A model generated the notes under the pieces. The model saw nothing but the letters and a program-made list of their open reading frames with translations, searched no databases and was not told where the DNA came from. A stretch of 36,672 nt of DNA from positions 1 through 36,672 of IMG/VR virus record IMGVR_UViG_3300037189_006675. One strand, 5' to 3'. The position numbers were made by a program, and so were the translations under genes. Source of the DNA: a virus. Positions 1 through 7,747 of the stretch are shown in pieces (the first letter of the stretch is position 1; each line of letters opens with the position of its first letter).

Positions 1-900
1 AAGGGTATGTATGATCGTCTTCGCCAGTCAATGGATGGGTATCCGACTAGCCGAGTCAAGGTTTTCCAACATGATCTAACGGCGCCTATTACGCCTGTAA
101 GCGCTAAAGAAATAGGAAAGATCGACTATGTACTTAATGTAGCTAGTCAATCCCATGTTGATCGCTCTATCGAAGAGCCGACGCCGTTTATTGTTAATAA
201 TGTGCAGCTTATCTGTAACTTGTTGGATTGGGCTCGTAATACCAATCTTGAAAAGTTTATTCATATCTCCACGGATGAGGTTTATGGGCCAGCCCCTGCT
301 GGACATGCTCACGTTGAGTGGCAAGATCTTCACCTTCCTAGCAATCCATACGCTGCTAGTAAGGCTGCTCAGGAGGATATTGCGTTTTCTTATTGGCGTA
401 CCTATGGGGTGCCATTAATTATCACTAACACGATGAACATCATCGGTGAGATGCAGGATCCTGAGAAGTTTATGCCCAAGACGCTTTTACGATCACTCAA
501 GGGTGAGACGATGGAGATTCATGCCTCTCCTTCGGGTGAGGTAGGCAGTCGGTTCTACCTCCATGCGAGGAACCAAGCTGATGCGTTGCTGTACATTCTT
601 AACAATATTGATGTAGATAACTACTCAGACACTATTGATCGCCCTAAGCGTTTTCATGTTGTTGGTGAGCGTGAGGTGGACAACCTTGAAATGGCGCAAA
701 TGATTGCATCTGCGGCAGGTAAAGAATTGAAGTACGAGTTGGTGGACTTCCACTCATCACGACCGGGGCATGACCTCAGATATGCCTTAGATGGAACCCT
801 TTTGGCGCAAGCTGGATGGAAAGCGCCAATCCCACTTGAAGAGTCCCTTGAACGTACTGTACGATGGACCCTTGACCATCCCGAATGGTTAAGTATTTAA
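1..900 (+). CDS. RmlB-like NDP-sugar 4,6-dehydratase (5'-truncated)
   Basis: Extended short-chain dehydrogenase of the dTDP-glucose 4,6-dehydratase type, expected to oxidise and dehydrate a nucleotide-activated hexose with bound NAD. Counting from the first visible Met (base 7), the signature STDEVYG is at residues 88-94 with the T-D-E catalytic set, and the YxxxK dyad is Y115/K119. SQSHVDRSIEEP near residue 48 matches the family's substrate loop. The reading frame is open to base 1 and the N-terminal GxxGxxG NAD-binding segment is missing, so the gene begins upstream of the window. It is followed 9 bases later by the next gene with a strong AAGGAG site. Other NDP-sugar epimerases or dehydratases of this superfamily are possible, but the TDE triad favours a 4,6-dehydratase. 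Confidence 0.85.
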   Translation, partial: KGMYDRLRQSMDGYPTSRVKVFQHDLTAPITPVSAKEIGKIDYVLNVASQSHVDRSIEEPTPFIVNNVQLICNLLDWARNTNLEKFIHISTDEVYGPAPAGHAHVEWQDLHLPSNPYAASKAAQEDIAFSYWRTYGVPLIITNTMNIIGEMQDPEKFMPKTLLRSLKGETMEIHASPSGEVGSRFYLHARNQADALLYILNNIDVDNYSDTIDRPKRFHVVGEREVDNLEMAQMIASAAGKELKYELVDFHSSRPGHDLRYALDGTLLAQAGWKAPIPLEESLERTVRWTLDHPEWLSI

Positions 901-909
901 GGAGAAATA

Positions 910-1158
910 ATGGCTAACAAGACGGTAGAAAATCCCTGTATTGGAACTGGAACACTTACTACTGATGCACCAGTAATAAAAAACGGCAAGACCTACGGCA
1001 AGTGCCCGCAATGCGATAAGCTGGTAAGCATTAACAAAGCCAATCGGCTCTCTCGCAAACACACTGGTGTTCACCAGCCCACATTGTGGGAAATTTTTGA
1101 GGAGGAAGATAATGACCGAAACCAAGCAAAAGGCCCTTACGGCAGCGGATCGCTGTGA
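910..1158 (+). CDS. Small cysteine-rich (zinc-binding?) protein
   Basis: 82 residues, not recognised. Contains C10 and a CPQC knuckle at residues 32-35, followed by a basic stretch and two histidines (H51, H55), so a single zinc site is likely. The C-terminus is acidic (EEEDND). The start is well set: AAGGAG lies 6 bases before the ATG, just after the stop of the dehydratase gene. Its last 47 bases overlap the next gene in another frame. It is probably cotranscribed with both neighbours. Similar short zinc proteins are common in actinophages, but no function can be assigned from sequence alone. Confidence 0.75.
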   Translation: MANKTVENPCIGTGTLTTDAPVIKNGKTYGKCPQCDKLVSINKANRLSRKHTGVHQPTLWEIFEEEDNDRNQAKGPYGSGSL

Positions 1159-1300
1159 TCGTTGTAACGCGCAAGCTTTCACCCACGCCAAGGGTATGAG
1201 CGGTAGTTTGTACTTCTGTGCCCACCACTTCATTAAGTGGGAAAAATCAATTCGTTCCTTTGCTTTCGAACTAATCGACGACCGCGACACGATCGATTAG
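1112..1300 (+). CDS. DUF7455-like small zinc protein
   Basis: 62 residues. The pattern DRCDRCNAQAF followed by LYFCAHHF matches the short actinobacterial DUF7455-type protein (CxxC then CxHH), which is found in actinobacterial chromosomes and their phages and has no established function. The ATG at 1112 was chosen because AGGAGGAAGATA lies directly before it; an earlier in-frame start would lengthen the overlap with the preceding gene and lacks such a site. The gene overlaps the previous one by 47 bases and ends 9 bases before a strong terminator. It is a useful lineage marker for an actinobacterial host. Confidence 0.8.
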   Translation: MTETKQKALTAADRCDRCNAQAFTHAKGMSGSLYFCAHHFIKWEKSIRSFAFELIDDRDTID

Positions 1301-1309
1301 TCGAATAGG

Positions 1310-1343
1310 AAAAGCCCCCCAGCAAATCTGCTGGGGGGCTTTT
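1310..1343. terminator. Bidirectional intrinsic terminator
   Basis: A 15-bp perfect stem, AAAAGCCCCCCAGCA paired with its complement, encloses a 4-base loop (AATC). Because the stem begins with AAAA and ends with TTTT, it works as a U-tract terminator in both directions. It sits between the converging rightward genes (ending at 1300) and the leftward ribonucleotide reductase gene (ending at 1352), which is where a shared terminator is expected. Confidence 0.93.
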
Positions 1344-1351
1344 CTGTGTCC

Positions 1352-3418
1352 TTATGCTTTGGGGACCTCACAAGCATCCGTGGTGCAGTAAGCCTCGCCC
1401 GCGGCATCCTTTGCCTTACCGGCATACACGCTAGACAGATCCAACGGCTTCATTTTCTTAGCTGCCTTGTTGTATTCGTCTTCGGTAATCTGCGTGTAAG
1501 GCATTTGTGGGTATGTCATGTTACCCATCGGCAAGAACGAGATAGTTTTTAACTGACCGTCCAACATGTGCAATACCGTACCGACATCCTTTTTCTCAGC
1601 CTCTGCATCAAACGACACGGTCACCGATACGCTGTTGTCAGACCAGTGGCGCTGGGCCATTGCTGCTAGTGATGCCTTCTCGTAGATGGACACGTCCTTC
1701 TCCGACCGCAATGCATCGGACTTAATCGGGAAGTAAACCACGGAAGTAGTATCCGGATCCGTCACGGACGATTCAACTGTATACCCAGCCTTCTTGAACA
1801 GCGGAACCATTGGATCGTCATTCGAAAATCGGATTGAACGCATGAAGAACTGACCACCCGGCGTCCAGTGCACGCCCGGGCTCTCGCCTGCAAGGATAGA
1901 TACGGTTCCCGATGGCTTCACGGTTGTGGTCTTAATGGACTCACGAATACCTAACCACTCGGAGTAGCTGCGATCATACTCTGCAACAGTACTGTAACCA
2001 GCGTCCATCCACTCGCGAAGTACGGAATTACCACGGCGGTCGCTAAAATTAGCAATGCCCGACATTGACGTACCGATGCGGCGATTACGCTGCATGATTG
2101 CATTTGTTTCTTCCCAATGGGTTGGTAGTAGGGTCACGGTCTTGGCATACAAATACGCAAACTTCAAAGTGCGCTTGTAATCTTCAATGTCATCGTGGCG
2201 GTTTAGGTAGGTCTCCACCAATGTGCAGCACTCGAAACTTTCAAGGGACTGCTCAGCGCAGGGGTTGTATCCGGCAGCTCGCCAATCCTTGTTGTTCGGG
2301 GCATCGATCAAACGACCGTATTTGCGGGTAACATCCATCCAGATAACGCCCGGCTCGCCGTTTAGGGCGATGTTGTCCACGATGTGGGAAAGGTCGTCGC
2401 CAACCTTGACCTCCACCGAATTATTGGACATCCAACCCCAACCCGGGGCTGTCGGGTCGTAAGAATTACGCTCAGGGTAACGCTCCGGGTTCTTCAAGTT
2501 GAGGAACACATCGTCTTTCAACCCGCCCATCAACAATTCGGCTGAACGGCGAACGTTACCTGAAACCACGCACACACCGATCAAATTACCAATATCAGCA
2601 ATATCTCGGGAATCCAGCTCTTGTCCACGGCGGCCTTCAAAAATCCCGCGGATTGCTGCGTGCAATTTAATAAGCGGCTCTGGGCCCGCCGCAGTTCCCC
2701 CGAAAGTTTTAATCGGAGTGCCTGCTGGTCGGATGTCGTCGTAGTTGAACGCAATGATTGACTGCGGTTCTACCCGCAGATAAGAATTGATAAGCAGACT
2801 AACGCTCTCTACCCAACCCTCACGGGTATCAGGGATACGGTGAAACACCGGAGACTCGGATGGGGACCCAATGATGAATCCCTTCTCCGCGCCCTTGGTG
2901 TCAAAACCAACGCCAACACCCAGCATGGATGCTTCCATCAAAAATGCAAACGGCTTGGCTGGGTTGTGACGGGTCATCTCCGCTGTGCTGACGAAAGAAC
3001 AGTTTTGGAGGGCAGCACTGTTGCGGTCTTCGTTGACAATCTTTGTGCCCATGATCCACAGACCACGGCCCGGAGGCGTCCATTTCAAATTGAACAAACG
3101 GTCAAAGGCTTCCTTGGCGGAACCCTGTGCCTTTTTCTCATTCCACGGCAATCGGTTAGTCTTGCACCAATCCTTCTGAATGGAATACATCCCGTTGATG
3201 ACGCGCTCACACACATCGACCCACGTCTCTTTCGTACCGTCATCTTTGATGCGGCTGTACGTACGGAGGAAAGTGATTTCACCTACCGAAACACCATTGG
3301 CGTCCTGATATCCCCACGGGACTTGCTTGCTCTGATAACTGTTTACAAACTCTTCTGAAAGCCTAAAAGAAAACACTCGAACCTCTTCGTTTTGTAGTTT
3401 GGACAATCTGTCTAGCAT
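1352..3418 (-). CDS. nrdJ: Class II (B12-dependent) ribonucleotide reductase, monomeric RTPR type
   Basis: 688 residues, close to the length of monomeric adenosylcobalamin-dependent ribonucleoside triphosphate reductase. The active-site segment NPCAEQSLESFECC places C387, E389 and C398 with the 11-residue spacing of the thiyl-radical and redox cysteines in Lactobacillus RTPR (C408/E410/C419). C140 in LQNCSF is the expected redox partner. The C-terminus ends in C678-x4-C683, the swinging thiol pair re-reduced by thioredoxin or glutaredoxin. It makes deoxynucleotides for phage DNA synthesis and implies that the host has cobalamin. The ATG at 3418 has no clear Shine-Dalgarno; a TAGTGT -10-like element about 14 bases upstream would allow a nearly leaderless transcript. 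It is the last gene of the leftward strand before the terminator. Confidence 0.93.
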   Translation of the reverse strand: MLDRLSKLQNEEVRVFSFRLSEEFVNSYQSKQVPWGYQDANGVSVGEITFLRTYSRIKDDGTKETWVDVCERVINGMYSIQKDWCKTNRLPWNEKKAQGSAKEAFDRLFNLKWTPPGRGLWIMGTKIVNEDRNSAALQNCSFVSTAEMTRHNPAKPFAFLMEASMLGVGVGFDTKGAEKGFIIGSPSESPVFHRIPDTREGWVESVSLLINSYLRVEPQSIIAFNYDDIRPAGTPIKTFGGTAAGPEPLIKLHAAIRGIFEGRRGQELDSRDIADIGNLIGVCVVSGNVRRSAELLMGGLKDDVFLNLKNPERYPERNSYDPTAPGWGWMSNNSVEVKVGDDLSHIVDNIALNGEPGVIWMDVTRKYGRLIDAPNNKDWRAAGYNPCAEQSLESFECCTLVETYLNRHDDIEDYKRTLKFAYLYAKTVTLLPTHWEETNAIMQRNRRIGTSMSGIANFSDRRGNSVLREWMDAGYSTVAEYDRSYSEWLGIRESIKTTTVKPSGTVSILAGESPGVHWTPGGQFFMRSIRFSNDDPMVPLFKKAGYTVESSVTDPDTTSVVYFPIKSDALRSEKDVSIYEKASLAAMAQRHWSDNSVSVTVSFDAEAEKKDVGTVLHMLDGQLKTISFLPMGNMTYPQMPYTQITEDEYNKAAKKMKPLDLSSVYAGKAKDAAGEAYCTTDACEVPKA

Positions 3419-3489
3419 AAGGGTGAGGAACTTACACTACACGCGGAAGCTTTGGCAAACGGCAGGTATGATTCCAATAGATGCACACT

Positions 3490-3510
3490 ACAACCTAGTT
3501 AATAGGTTGT
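3490..3510 (-). other. Short perfect stem-loop after a stop codon
   Basis: ACAACCTA and TAGGTTGT form a perfect 8-bp stem with a 5-base loop, starting 2 bases after the stop of the gene ending at 3513. There is no U-tract on the leftward strand, so it is not a classic terminator; it may be a weak terminator, an RNA 3'-end stabiliser or an operator for the downstream reductase gene. The remaining intergenic bases (3419-3489) hold no other clear signal. Confidence 0.5.
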
Positions 3511-3512
3511 CA

Positions 3513-4952
3513 TTACTCAAAATTGCGGTCGATAACTTCGTTTACAACCTCAGCATCTATGGTCTGAGGTAGTTCGCGTAAAACTTGGGCTCTTTCCCCG
3601 AAGATTTGAGACAGAACGCCCGCACCTGATGTGCGTCCTTCAAGGGTCATCTTAATGAATGATGATGAATCGTCCAATTCCTTGACCGTCTTGATCAACT
3701 TAAACAAACGATCAATTTCTTGACTTAAATTTGGGTCCGGGTATCCACCGTTCATTTCTTCAGAAAACCTTGCAAATGCTACTCTTTGGCCTTGCATTTC
3801 AATGATTGCATTGATCAATGCCTTGAGTTGATCCTTGGTTTTAATCTCCACTGGGAGTTTGAATGCACACATGTTATCTACCTTGAATGCGGGGCAGTTG
3901 GATGCCACGAAACAGGTATTGCACTGGCGCAATGATGTCGAACTAGATGTCAAAATAGGGACATCTTTGATGATATCCCGCCCCTCTTCATCCTGTTCAA
4001 CAACGGTCGAATTTTCTACCCCAAAGACCGGGAGGGTGGTCATTTCAGCAGGATTGCGCGGTTGAAGTTTCCGCATTCCAGACCCTGACCTATCAATATC
4101 AGAAGGGGTCATTTCCGCGCTTGTGCTCACCTGCATATCCGGCAAGTTATTAAATAGGTTGTCGTTACCGGATGACATAGATGACCTCAATTCGAATTGG
4201 TCGTATGACCAAGCTGCCAAACGACAAACTTCAACGTTGTCGTCTTCCATAATTTTATCGAAGTTCAGCCCAGCCTGCTCGTAGATCGCCTTGTATCTCG
4301 GTCGGGCTTGTTCTTTCATCCGGGACGGATACCGAACAATCTGATGGCCGTCCCATACAATTGTTTCACCCCGCATCATCGGAGAAAGCCAAGACATGGT
4401 GCTCACCGTGGTCCACGGGGCGTTTCTAAGGGTGTCTGGGCGGGCGTAGGAAACGGCGTGGACCTTTACCCCGTACTGATTGATAACGCCCCTCACCTTG
4501 GCTTCTATGGACGGATCGTTATCGATCAAACTACCGGGTAGGGCGATGTGCTTAAAGTTTTCTGCTGCCTTCAAGAAGTCTGCGTACGTGCTTCCGTTAG
4601 CATAAACCGGCCAGTACTTATCCTTCTCGTCGTCAAACGCCAAAGGGGTTTCTAAAGGAAAATCCAGCCCCATAAACGCGGTTACCCTGTCCATGTTTTG
4701 GGCAAGAAAATCCTCGTAATCGGCAACAAATTCGTTCAACTCTTCGGCGGACAAAACGGTCTTATCCGGGATGCCCGGGTATACATAAATATTCATCCAC
4801 TCTTCAAAATAATTTTTAAGAAGATAAGGCTTGTTTTTTGGCAGCCCTCGTTGACGAGCTCGCCAAAAGGAAAATCCAACATTTTTGATACTGACTGACT
4901 CAAGTATCTTGCGGTTAGAAGGTACTTCAGCACCTAAATGAATAATCTGCAT
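3513..4952 (-). CDS. Two-part protein: TGT/DpdA-like N-terminus plus cysteine-cluster C-terminus
   Basis: 479 residues. The first ~270 residues look like an alpha/beta barrel: an opening GAEVPSNR segment, then an IALPGS strand, and a stretch STMSWLSPMMRGE that resembles the SxxSW segment of phage DpdA/tRNA-guanine transglycosylase-like proteins. This resemblance is judged by eye and is not proven. The C-terminal ~150 residues begin with a C-x2-C-x5-C-x7-C cluster (QCNTCF to NMCAF), probably zinc or Fe-S, followed by a helical region. If TGT-like, it would exchange a base in DNA or tRNA for a deazaguanine. The start overlaps the upstream stop as TGATG, so translation is probably coupled. It lies between a HAD-like gene and nrdJ. 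A conserved actinophage protein of unknown function is the cautious call. Confidence 0.5.
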   Translation of the reverse strand: MQIIHLGAEVPSNRKILESVSIKNVGFSFWRARQRGLPKNKPYLLKNYFEEWMNIYVYPGIPDKTVLSAEELNEFVADYEDFLAQNMDRVTAFMGLDFPLETPLAFDDEKDKYWPVYANGSTYADFLKAAENFKHIALPGSLIDNDPSIEAKVRGVINQYGVKVHAVSYARPDTLRNAPWTTVSTMSWLSPMMRGETIVWDGHQIVRYPSRMKEQARPRYKAIYEQAGLNFDKIMEDDNVEVCRLAAWSYDQFELRSSMSSGNDNLFNNLPDMQVSTSAEMTPSDIDRSGSGMRKLQPRNPAEMTTLPVFGVENSTVVEQDEEGRDIIKDVPILTSSSTSLRQCNTCFVASNCPAFKVDNMCAFKLPVEIKTKDQLKALINAIIEMQGQRVAFARFSEEMNGGYPDPNLSQEIDRLFKLIKTVKELDDSSSFIKMTLEGRTSGAGVLSQIFGERAQVLRELPQTIDAEVVNEVIDRNFE

Positions 4953-5401
4953 CAGGCTCTTGGGTCTTCCCGGTAAAGGTCGTCTTGGCGATCCACTTCA
5001 GCTTGTAAATCCGCCCAACTTTTAATTCCTCTGGCTCCGTCTGGACGAAACTCTGGGCGAAAATATTTAGGGCTAAGGAATAAAATGGTAGTTAAACCTT
5101 GCTCAATAAGTTCTTTGGACAACTCCAAATCTGCGGTGACCACTAGGTCGATAGGGCCTTTAGAACGACAATGCTCAACTAACCGCAAATCACTATCAAT
5201 ATTTAGATCGTTAGCGGAAACGAGGTCGTCAATCTGTACAATTTTATTTTCCCGCAACCAAACTTCTGTACGCTCTTTGTGCCCACAAAGAATGAGGGCG
5301 CGGCGCTGGGCCTGTAAAGCCCTAAACAGCGCCACGCCCTGCGGCACTGGTGCGCCGGAGCTGTTACGCATGACCCCGTCCAGAAACACCAGTACGTTCA
5401 T
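4952..5401 (-). CDS. HAD-like (degenerate) phosphatase-fold protein
   Basis: 149 residues. It begins with a hydrophobic strand and FLDGVMRN, resembling HAD motif I, but the usual second aspartate (DxD) is missing: the sequence is D8-G-V. A later strand ILCGH resembles motif II and LVVTAD could be a further Rossmann-type strand. The family normally hydrolyses phosphoesters; with this altered motif it may be inactive or unusual. Translation is coupled on both sides: it starts 1 base after the glycosyltransferase stop and its TGA overlaps the next ATG. This neighbourhood with sugar- and nucleotide-active enzymes suggests, as inference only, a role with them. Confidence 0.5.
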   Translation of the reverse strand: MNVLVFLDGVMRNSSGAPVPQGVALFRALQAQRRALILCGHKERTEVWLRENKIVQIDDLVSANDLNIDSDLRLVEHCRSKGPIDLVVTADLELSKELIEQGLTTILFLSPKYFRPEFRPDGARGIKSWADLQAEVDRQDDLYREDPRA

Positions 5402-5402
5402 G

Positions 5403-6119
5403 TTACATCAGCTGCTCTAGGCCCGTACCCGCTTCATTTTGGGCTGCCCAAGCATCATACATAGGTTCTTCCAACCACATCATCTTGTGGTGCCCGGCGG
5501 TTGCACCAGTGTGTGCGTGAAGTTTGAACCCTGCGTCATTAATGCGGGATGAGAAGGTAAGGTCCTCAGACAACCAACGGTTTCCATTGATTGGGCCGTC
5601 TTGGAACCAGCACCAATCTCGGGTATCTTGGTTAGACATTTCACGAATTTTTTCCAAAACTGAACGGTGAATCAACAAATACGCTGCCCCACACGCTGAG
5701 ATTTCAACGATTGAATTCTTGGGGTAGTTGTCGTATGGAAGGATCCCGCCGTTATCTTGCGTAGAAAAAATTGCAGGGACTGGGCGCAATGACAGACCGT
5801 TCCACACAGCAGCAAACACAAGACCCGAAACAACAGGGCGTTTATTCTTATCCGCGGTCTGAACCAGTAGATCGAACGATGCCAACGGAACGCGCTGATC
5901 CGTGTCAATCATCAGCAGCCAATCCGCTGTGGCAGTATCCAAGAAATGCTTAATAGCAATATTACGGCTCTTGGACAGAAGCCCCGTACCTTCTACGCAG
6001 TGGTAGGAAGAAATACGGGAGGAACGCTGGCGCACGATTTCCATCAAGGACAAAGCAAATTCTGTGTCCACTACGACGTCGTGTGCCCATGCGATGGCGA
6101 TAGTTTCATTCTTTTGCAT
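5403..6119 (-). CDS. GT-A fold glycosyltransferase-like protein
   Basis: 238 residues. The core shows the GT-A pattern: SKSRNIAIKHFL, then the metal-binding DxD at D72-T-D74 (MIDTDQ), and a catalytic-loop-like SEDLTF at 184-189, followed by GHHK. It would transfer a sugar from a nucleotide donor to an unknown acceptor such as phage DNA, a virion protein or a host glycan. The ATG at 6119 was chosen because GGAG stands 6 bases before it; an upstream TTG at 6131 overlaps that site. It heads a tightly packed set with the HAD-like and TGT-like genes. The RmlB-like dehydratase at the left edge could supply its donor (inference). Confidence 0.75.
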   Translation of the reverse strand: MQKNETIAIAWAHDVVVDTEFALSLMEIVRQRSSRISSYHCVEGTGLLSKSRNIAIKHFLDTATADWLLMIDTDQRVPLASFDLLVQTADKNKRPVVSGLVFAAVWNGLSLRPVPAIFSTQDNGGILPYDNYPKNSIVEISACGAAYLLIHRSVLEKIREMSNQDTRDWCWFQDGPINGNRWLSEDLTFSSRINDAGFKLHAHTGATAGHHKMMWLEEPMYDAWAAQNEAGTGLEQLM

Positions 6120-6143
6120 ATTGTTCTCCAATTAGTGGATAGG

Positions 6144-6180
6144 GAGTGGGGCGAGGAACAGGAGGCGACTCGCCCCACTC
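6144..6180 (-). other. Perfect 12-bp intergenic stem-loop, possible terminator
   Basis: GAGTGGGGCGAG and CTCGCCCCACTC form a perfect, GC-rich 12-bp stem with a 13-base loop, in the 69-base gap between the endolysin stop and the glycosyltransferase start. No U-tract follows on either strand, so it may be a U-less terminator of the kind proposed for actinobacteria, or an RNA processing or stability element. The rest of the gap holds only the ribosome-binding site of the next gene. Confidence 0.6.
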
Positions 6181-6188
6181 AAAGTTAT

Positions 6189-6803
6189 TTACTTTTTGAT
6201 GGGTGCCGCGGGTGCTTCAGGCTTAACTGCTGGCTTGACCGTGGCGGTCACCTTGGCGATAACACTTGGCTTCTTGGTACCAGCGCCCGCACGAACACCA
6301 TTCTTGTCAATCTTCAACTCGGCAAGAATTTTGTTGATGTCAGCAACCGTGGTTCCGGGCTTCAATGCGTAGTGCATTGGATCCCAAGAATGTGAATCCT
6401 TGTAATCTCCACCCTTGGCCCTGTCGCCACCCCAGATGACAATCTTGTACCGCTTCTTAATCTCGGCACATGCCTTGATCTGGGCGTCATTCATAAAGAC
6501 CATGCCACCGTGAGGGCCCATAGCACCTTCGTGACCCCAGTTGAGATCAGCCGCCGTACCAGAACTGTGGTCCGAAAAGGCGCCGCCACCTTGACGAGCC
6601 TTGCGGTAGCAATAAACGGCGCACTCTCCGTTACGGAGTTTGGCAACCTCGTTGTTGTAGTCAGCCGCAAGCGCAAGAATCAAAGGAAGAAATTCCTTAC
6701 GCGCGCGTAGCTTGACATTCGTACCCGGAACAACGCCAACAGCGAGCTTCGGGTCGGACTGGCTGGTAAGTACTTCCCAACCATTGATGGACTTGTCGGT
6801 CAT
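6189..6803 (-). CDS. M15-family peptidase, probable endolysin
   Basis: 204 residues. The zinc-peptidase pattern of the M15 (VanY / L-Ala-D-Glu endopeptidase) group is clear: H79 and D86 in SDHSSGTAADLNW and H144 in SWDPMHYAL, with D141 at the place of the catalytic acid. It should cut peptide stems of peptidoglycan during host lysis. The last ~50 residues are Lys/Ala/Pro-rich and may form a flexible or wall-attracting tail. AAGGAG precedes the ATG, and its start overlaps the upstream stop (TAATG). No holin or other membrane-spanning gene is seen nearby, so a role in virion entry rather than lysis cannot be excluded. Confidence 0.85.
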   Translation of the reverse strand: MTDKSINGWEVLTSQSDPKLAVGVVPGTNVKLRARKEFLPLILALAADYNNEVAKLRNGECAVYCYRKARQGGGAFSDHSSGTAADLNWGHEGAMGPHGGMVFMNDAQIKACAEIKKRYKIVIWGGDRAKGGDYKDSHSWDPMHYALKPGTTVADINKILAELKIDKNGVRAGAGTKKPSVIAKVTATVKPAVKPEAPAAPIKK

Positions 6804-7747
6804 TATTCTCCTTGGTTCAGGTATTTACTGGCTGCTCGCCGGAGCAACACGCTTGCATCTGGTAAGTCTACTCCATATTTTTCGGAGTATTCGATACTTT
6901 TAAGATTTTTTGAAGTGCTTTTTAGCATCTTTAACGCTTGAATAATTCCGGACTCTTTGCCCGCTTGCCAACGGTAATTGGTAAAGTCTTCATACCCTTC
7001 TCCTGTAGGGCTAAAGGCGTGGCTGCGGTTTTCGTGAATCTCATCAAACAATGCTGCGCCCTGTTGAATTGTGTGGCTGAGCATGACTTCCGCGTTGCGT
7101 CGGGCGGCATCATGCGGGGCAACTTTTAGTTCTTGCAAATGGCGCTTATATCGGTCAGTAATTTCATACGCTTTTTGAATATCCTGCTGAACAACCTGAT
7201 CCCACTCGGGTCGGCGTTGCACATTGTCCTCGCGTGGCTCAACCGTCCAGTTGTCGTGTGTCAAAGAATAAGCTGCGTAGGGTTTGATATCGCGGATATC
7301 GGATTTAACGTTGGCGTAAAACGTTAGATCAAAAGAACCAAGATAGTCTTCAGTTTCAGGGTGCAAAACAGTATTGAATACGTCATTGACTTCACTGGCA
7401 ATATCCTGATTACTAAACCCTGTGTAGTTAGGGTTCATTTGACGAAAAACTGGATAATCAATTCCAACTAAGCAATCTAAATCAGCGGGGTCTCTGTGAG
7501 CGTACCAATGGTAGGAAACACCAGAACCAGCTAACCAAACTTCTGCCCAGTTTTCGGCCCCGTGAAATTTATTGTTAAGTGCGTTAAGCGCTAACGACAT
7601 CACAGAATTACGCACAGATGGGGTAAGTTTTTTCCCTTGGAACAAACGTGGATCTAATCCTGCGGCAGAAGGACTGAAATAAGAAGTTTCAGAACTCTCA
7701 ATATCTACAGGGTAAGCCTGACGAAGTAGTGCTTTGTAATAGTTCAT
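6803..7747 (-). CDS. Nucleotidyltransferase-fold protein
   Basis: 314 residues. LAGSG at 72-76 followed by DLD at 89-91 and a third acidic residue at D140 in the strand GSFDLTF is the GS...DxD...D pattern of the polymerase-beta nucleotidyltransferase superfamily. Members transfer NMP groups to proteins, RNA or small molecules. The C-terminal half is helical and charged. The gene overlaps both neighbours by 1-4 bases, so it is cotranslated with the small gene upstream and the endolysin downstream. Whether it acts on a nucleotide, a tRNA or a host protein cannot be read from the sequence. Confidence 0.7.
   Translation of the reverse strand: MNYYKALLRQAYPVDIESSETSYFSPSAAGLDPRLFQGKKLTPSVRNSVMSLALNALNNKFHGAENWAEVWLAGSGVSYHWYAHRDPADLDCLVGIDYPVFRQMNPNYTGFSNQDIASEVNDVFNTVLHPETEDYLGSFDLTFYANVKSDIRDIKPYAAYSLTHDNWTVEPREDNVQRRPEWDQVVQQDIQKAYEITDRYKRHLQELKVAPHDAARRNAEVMLSHTIQQGAALFDEIHENRSHAFSPTGEGYEDFTNYRWQAGKESGIIQALKMLKSTSKNLKSIEYSEKYGVDLPDASVLLRRAASKYLNQGE

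Noticed and set aside
2840-3358. Rightward 172-residue open frame
   Set aside because: It lies wholly opposite the ribonucleotide reductase gene, has no ribosome-binding site and shows no motif; it is a shadow of that gene.
6120-6131. TTG start for the glycosyltransferase
   Set aside because: It would overlap the GGAG binding site that clearly serves the ATG at 6119.
5946-6395. Rightward 149-residue open frame
   Set aside because: It runs across the glycosyltransferase start, the intergenic hairpin and the endolysin end on the opposite strand and has no sensible composition.
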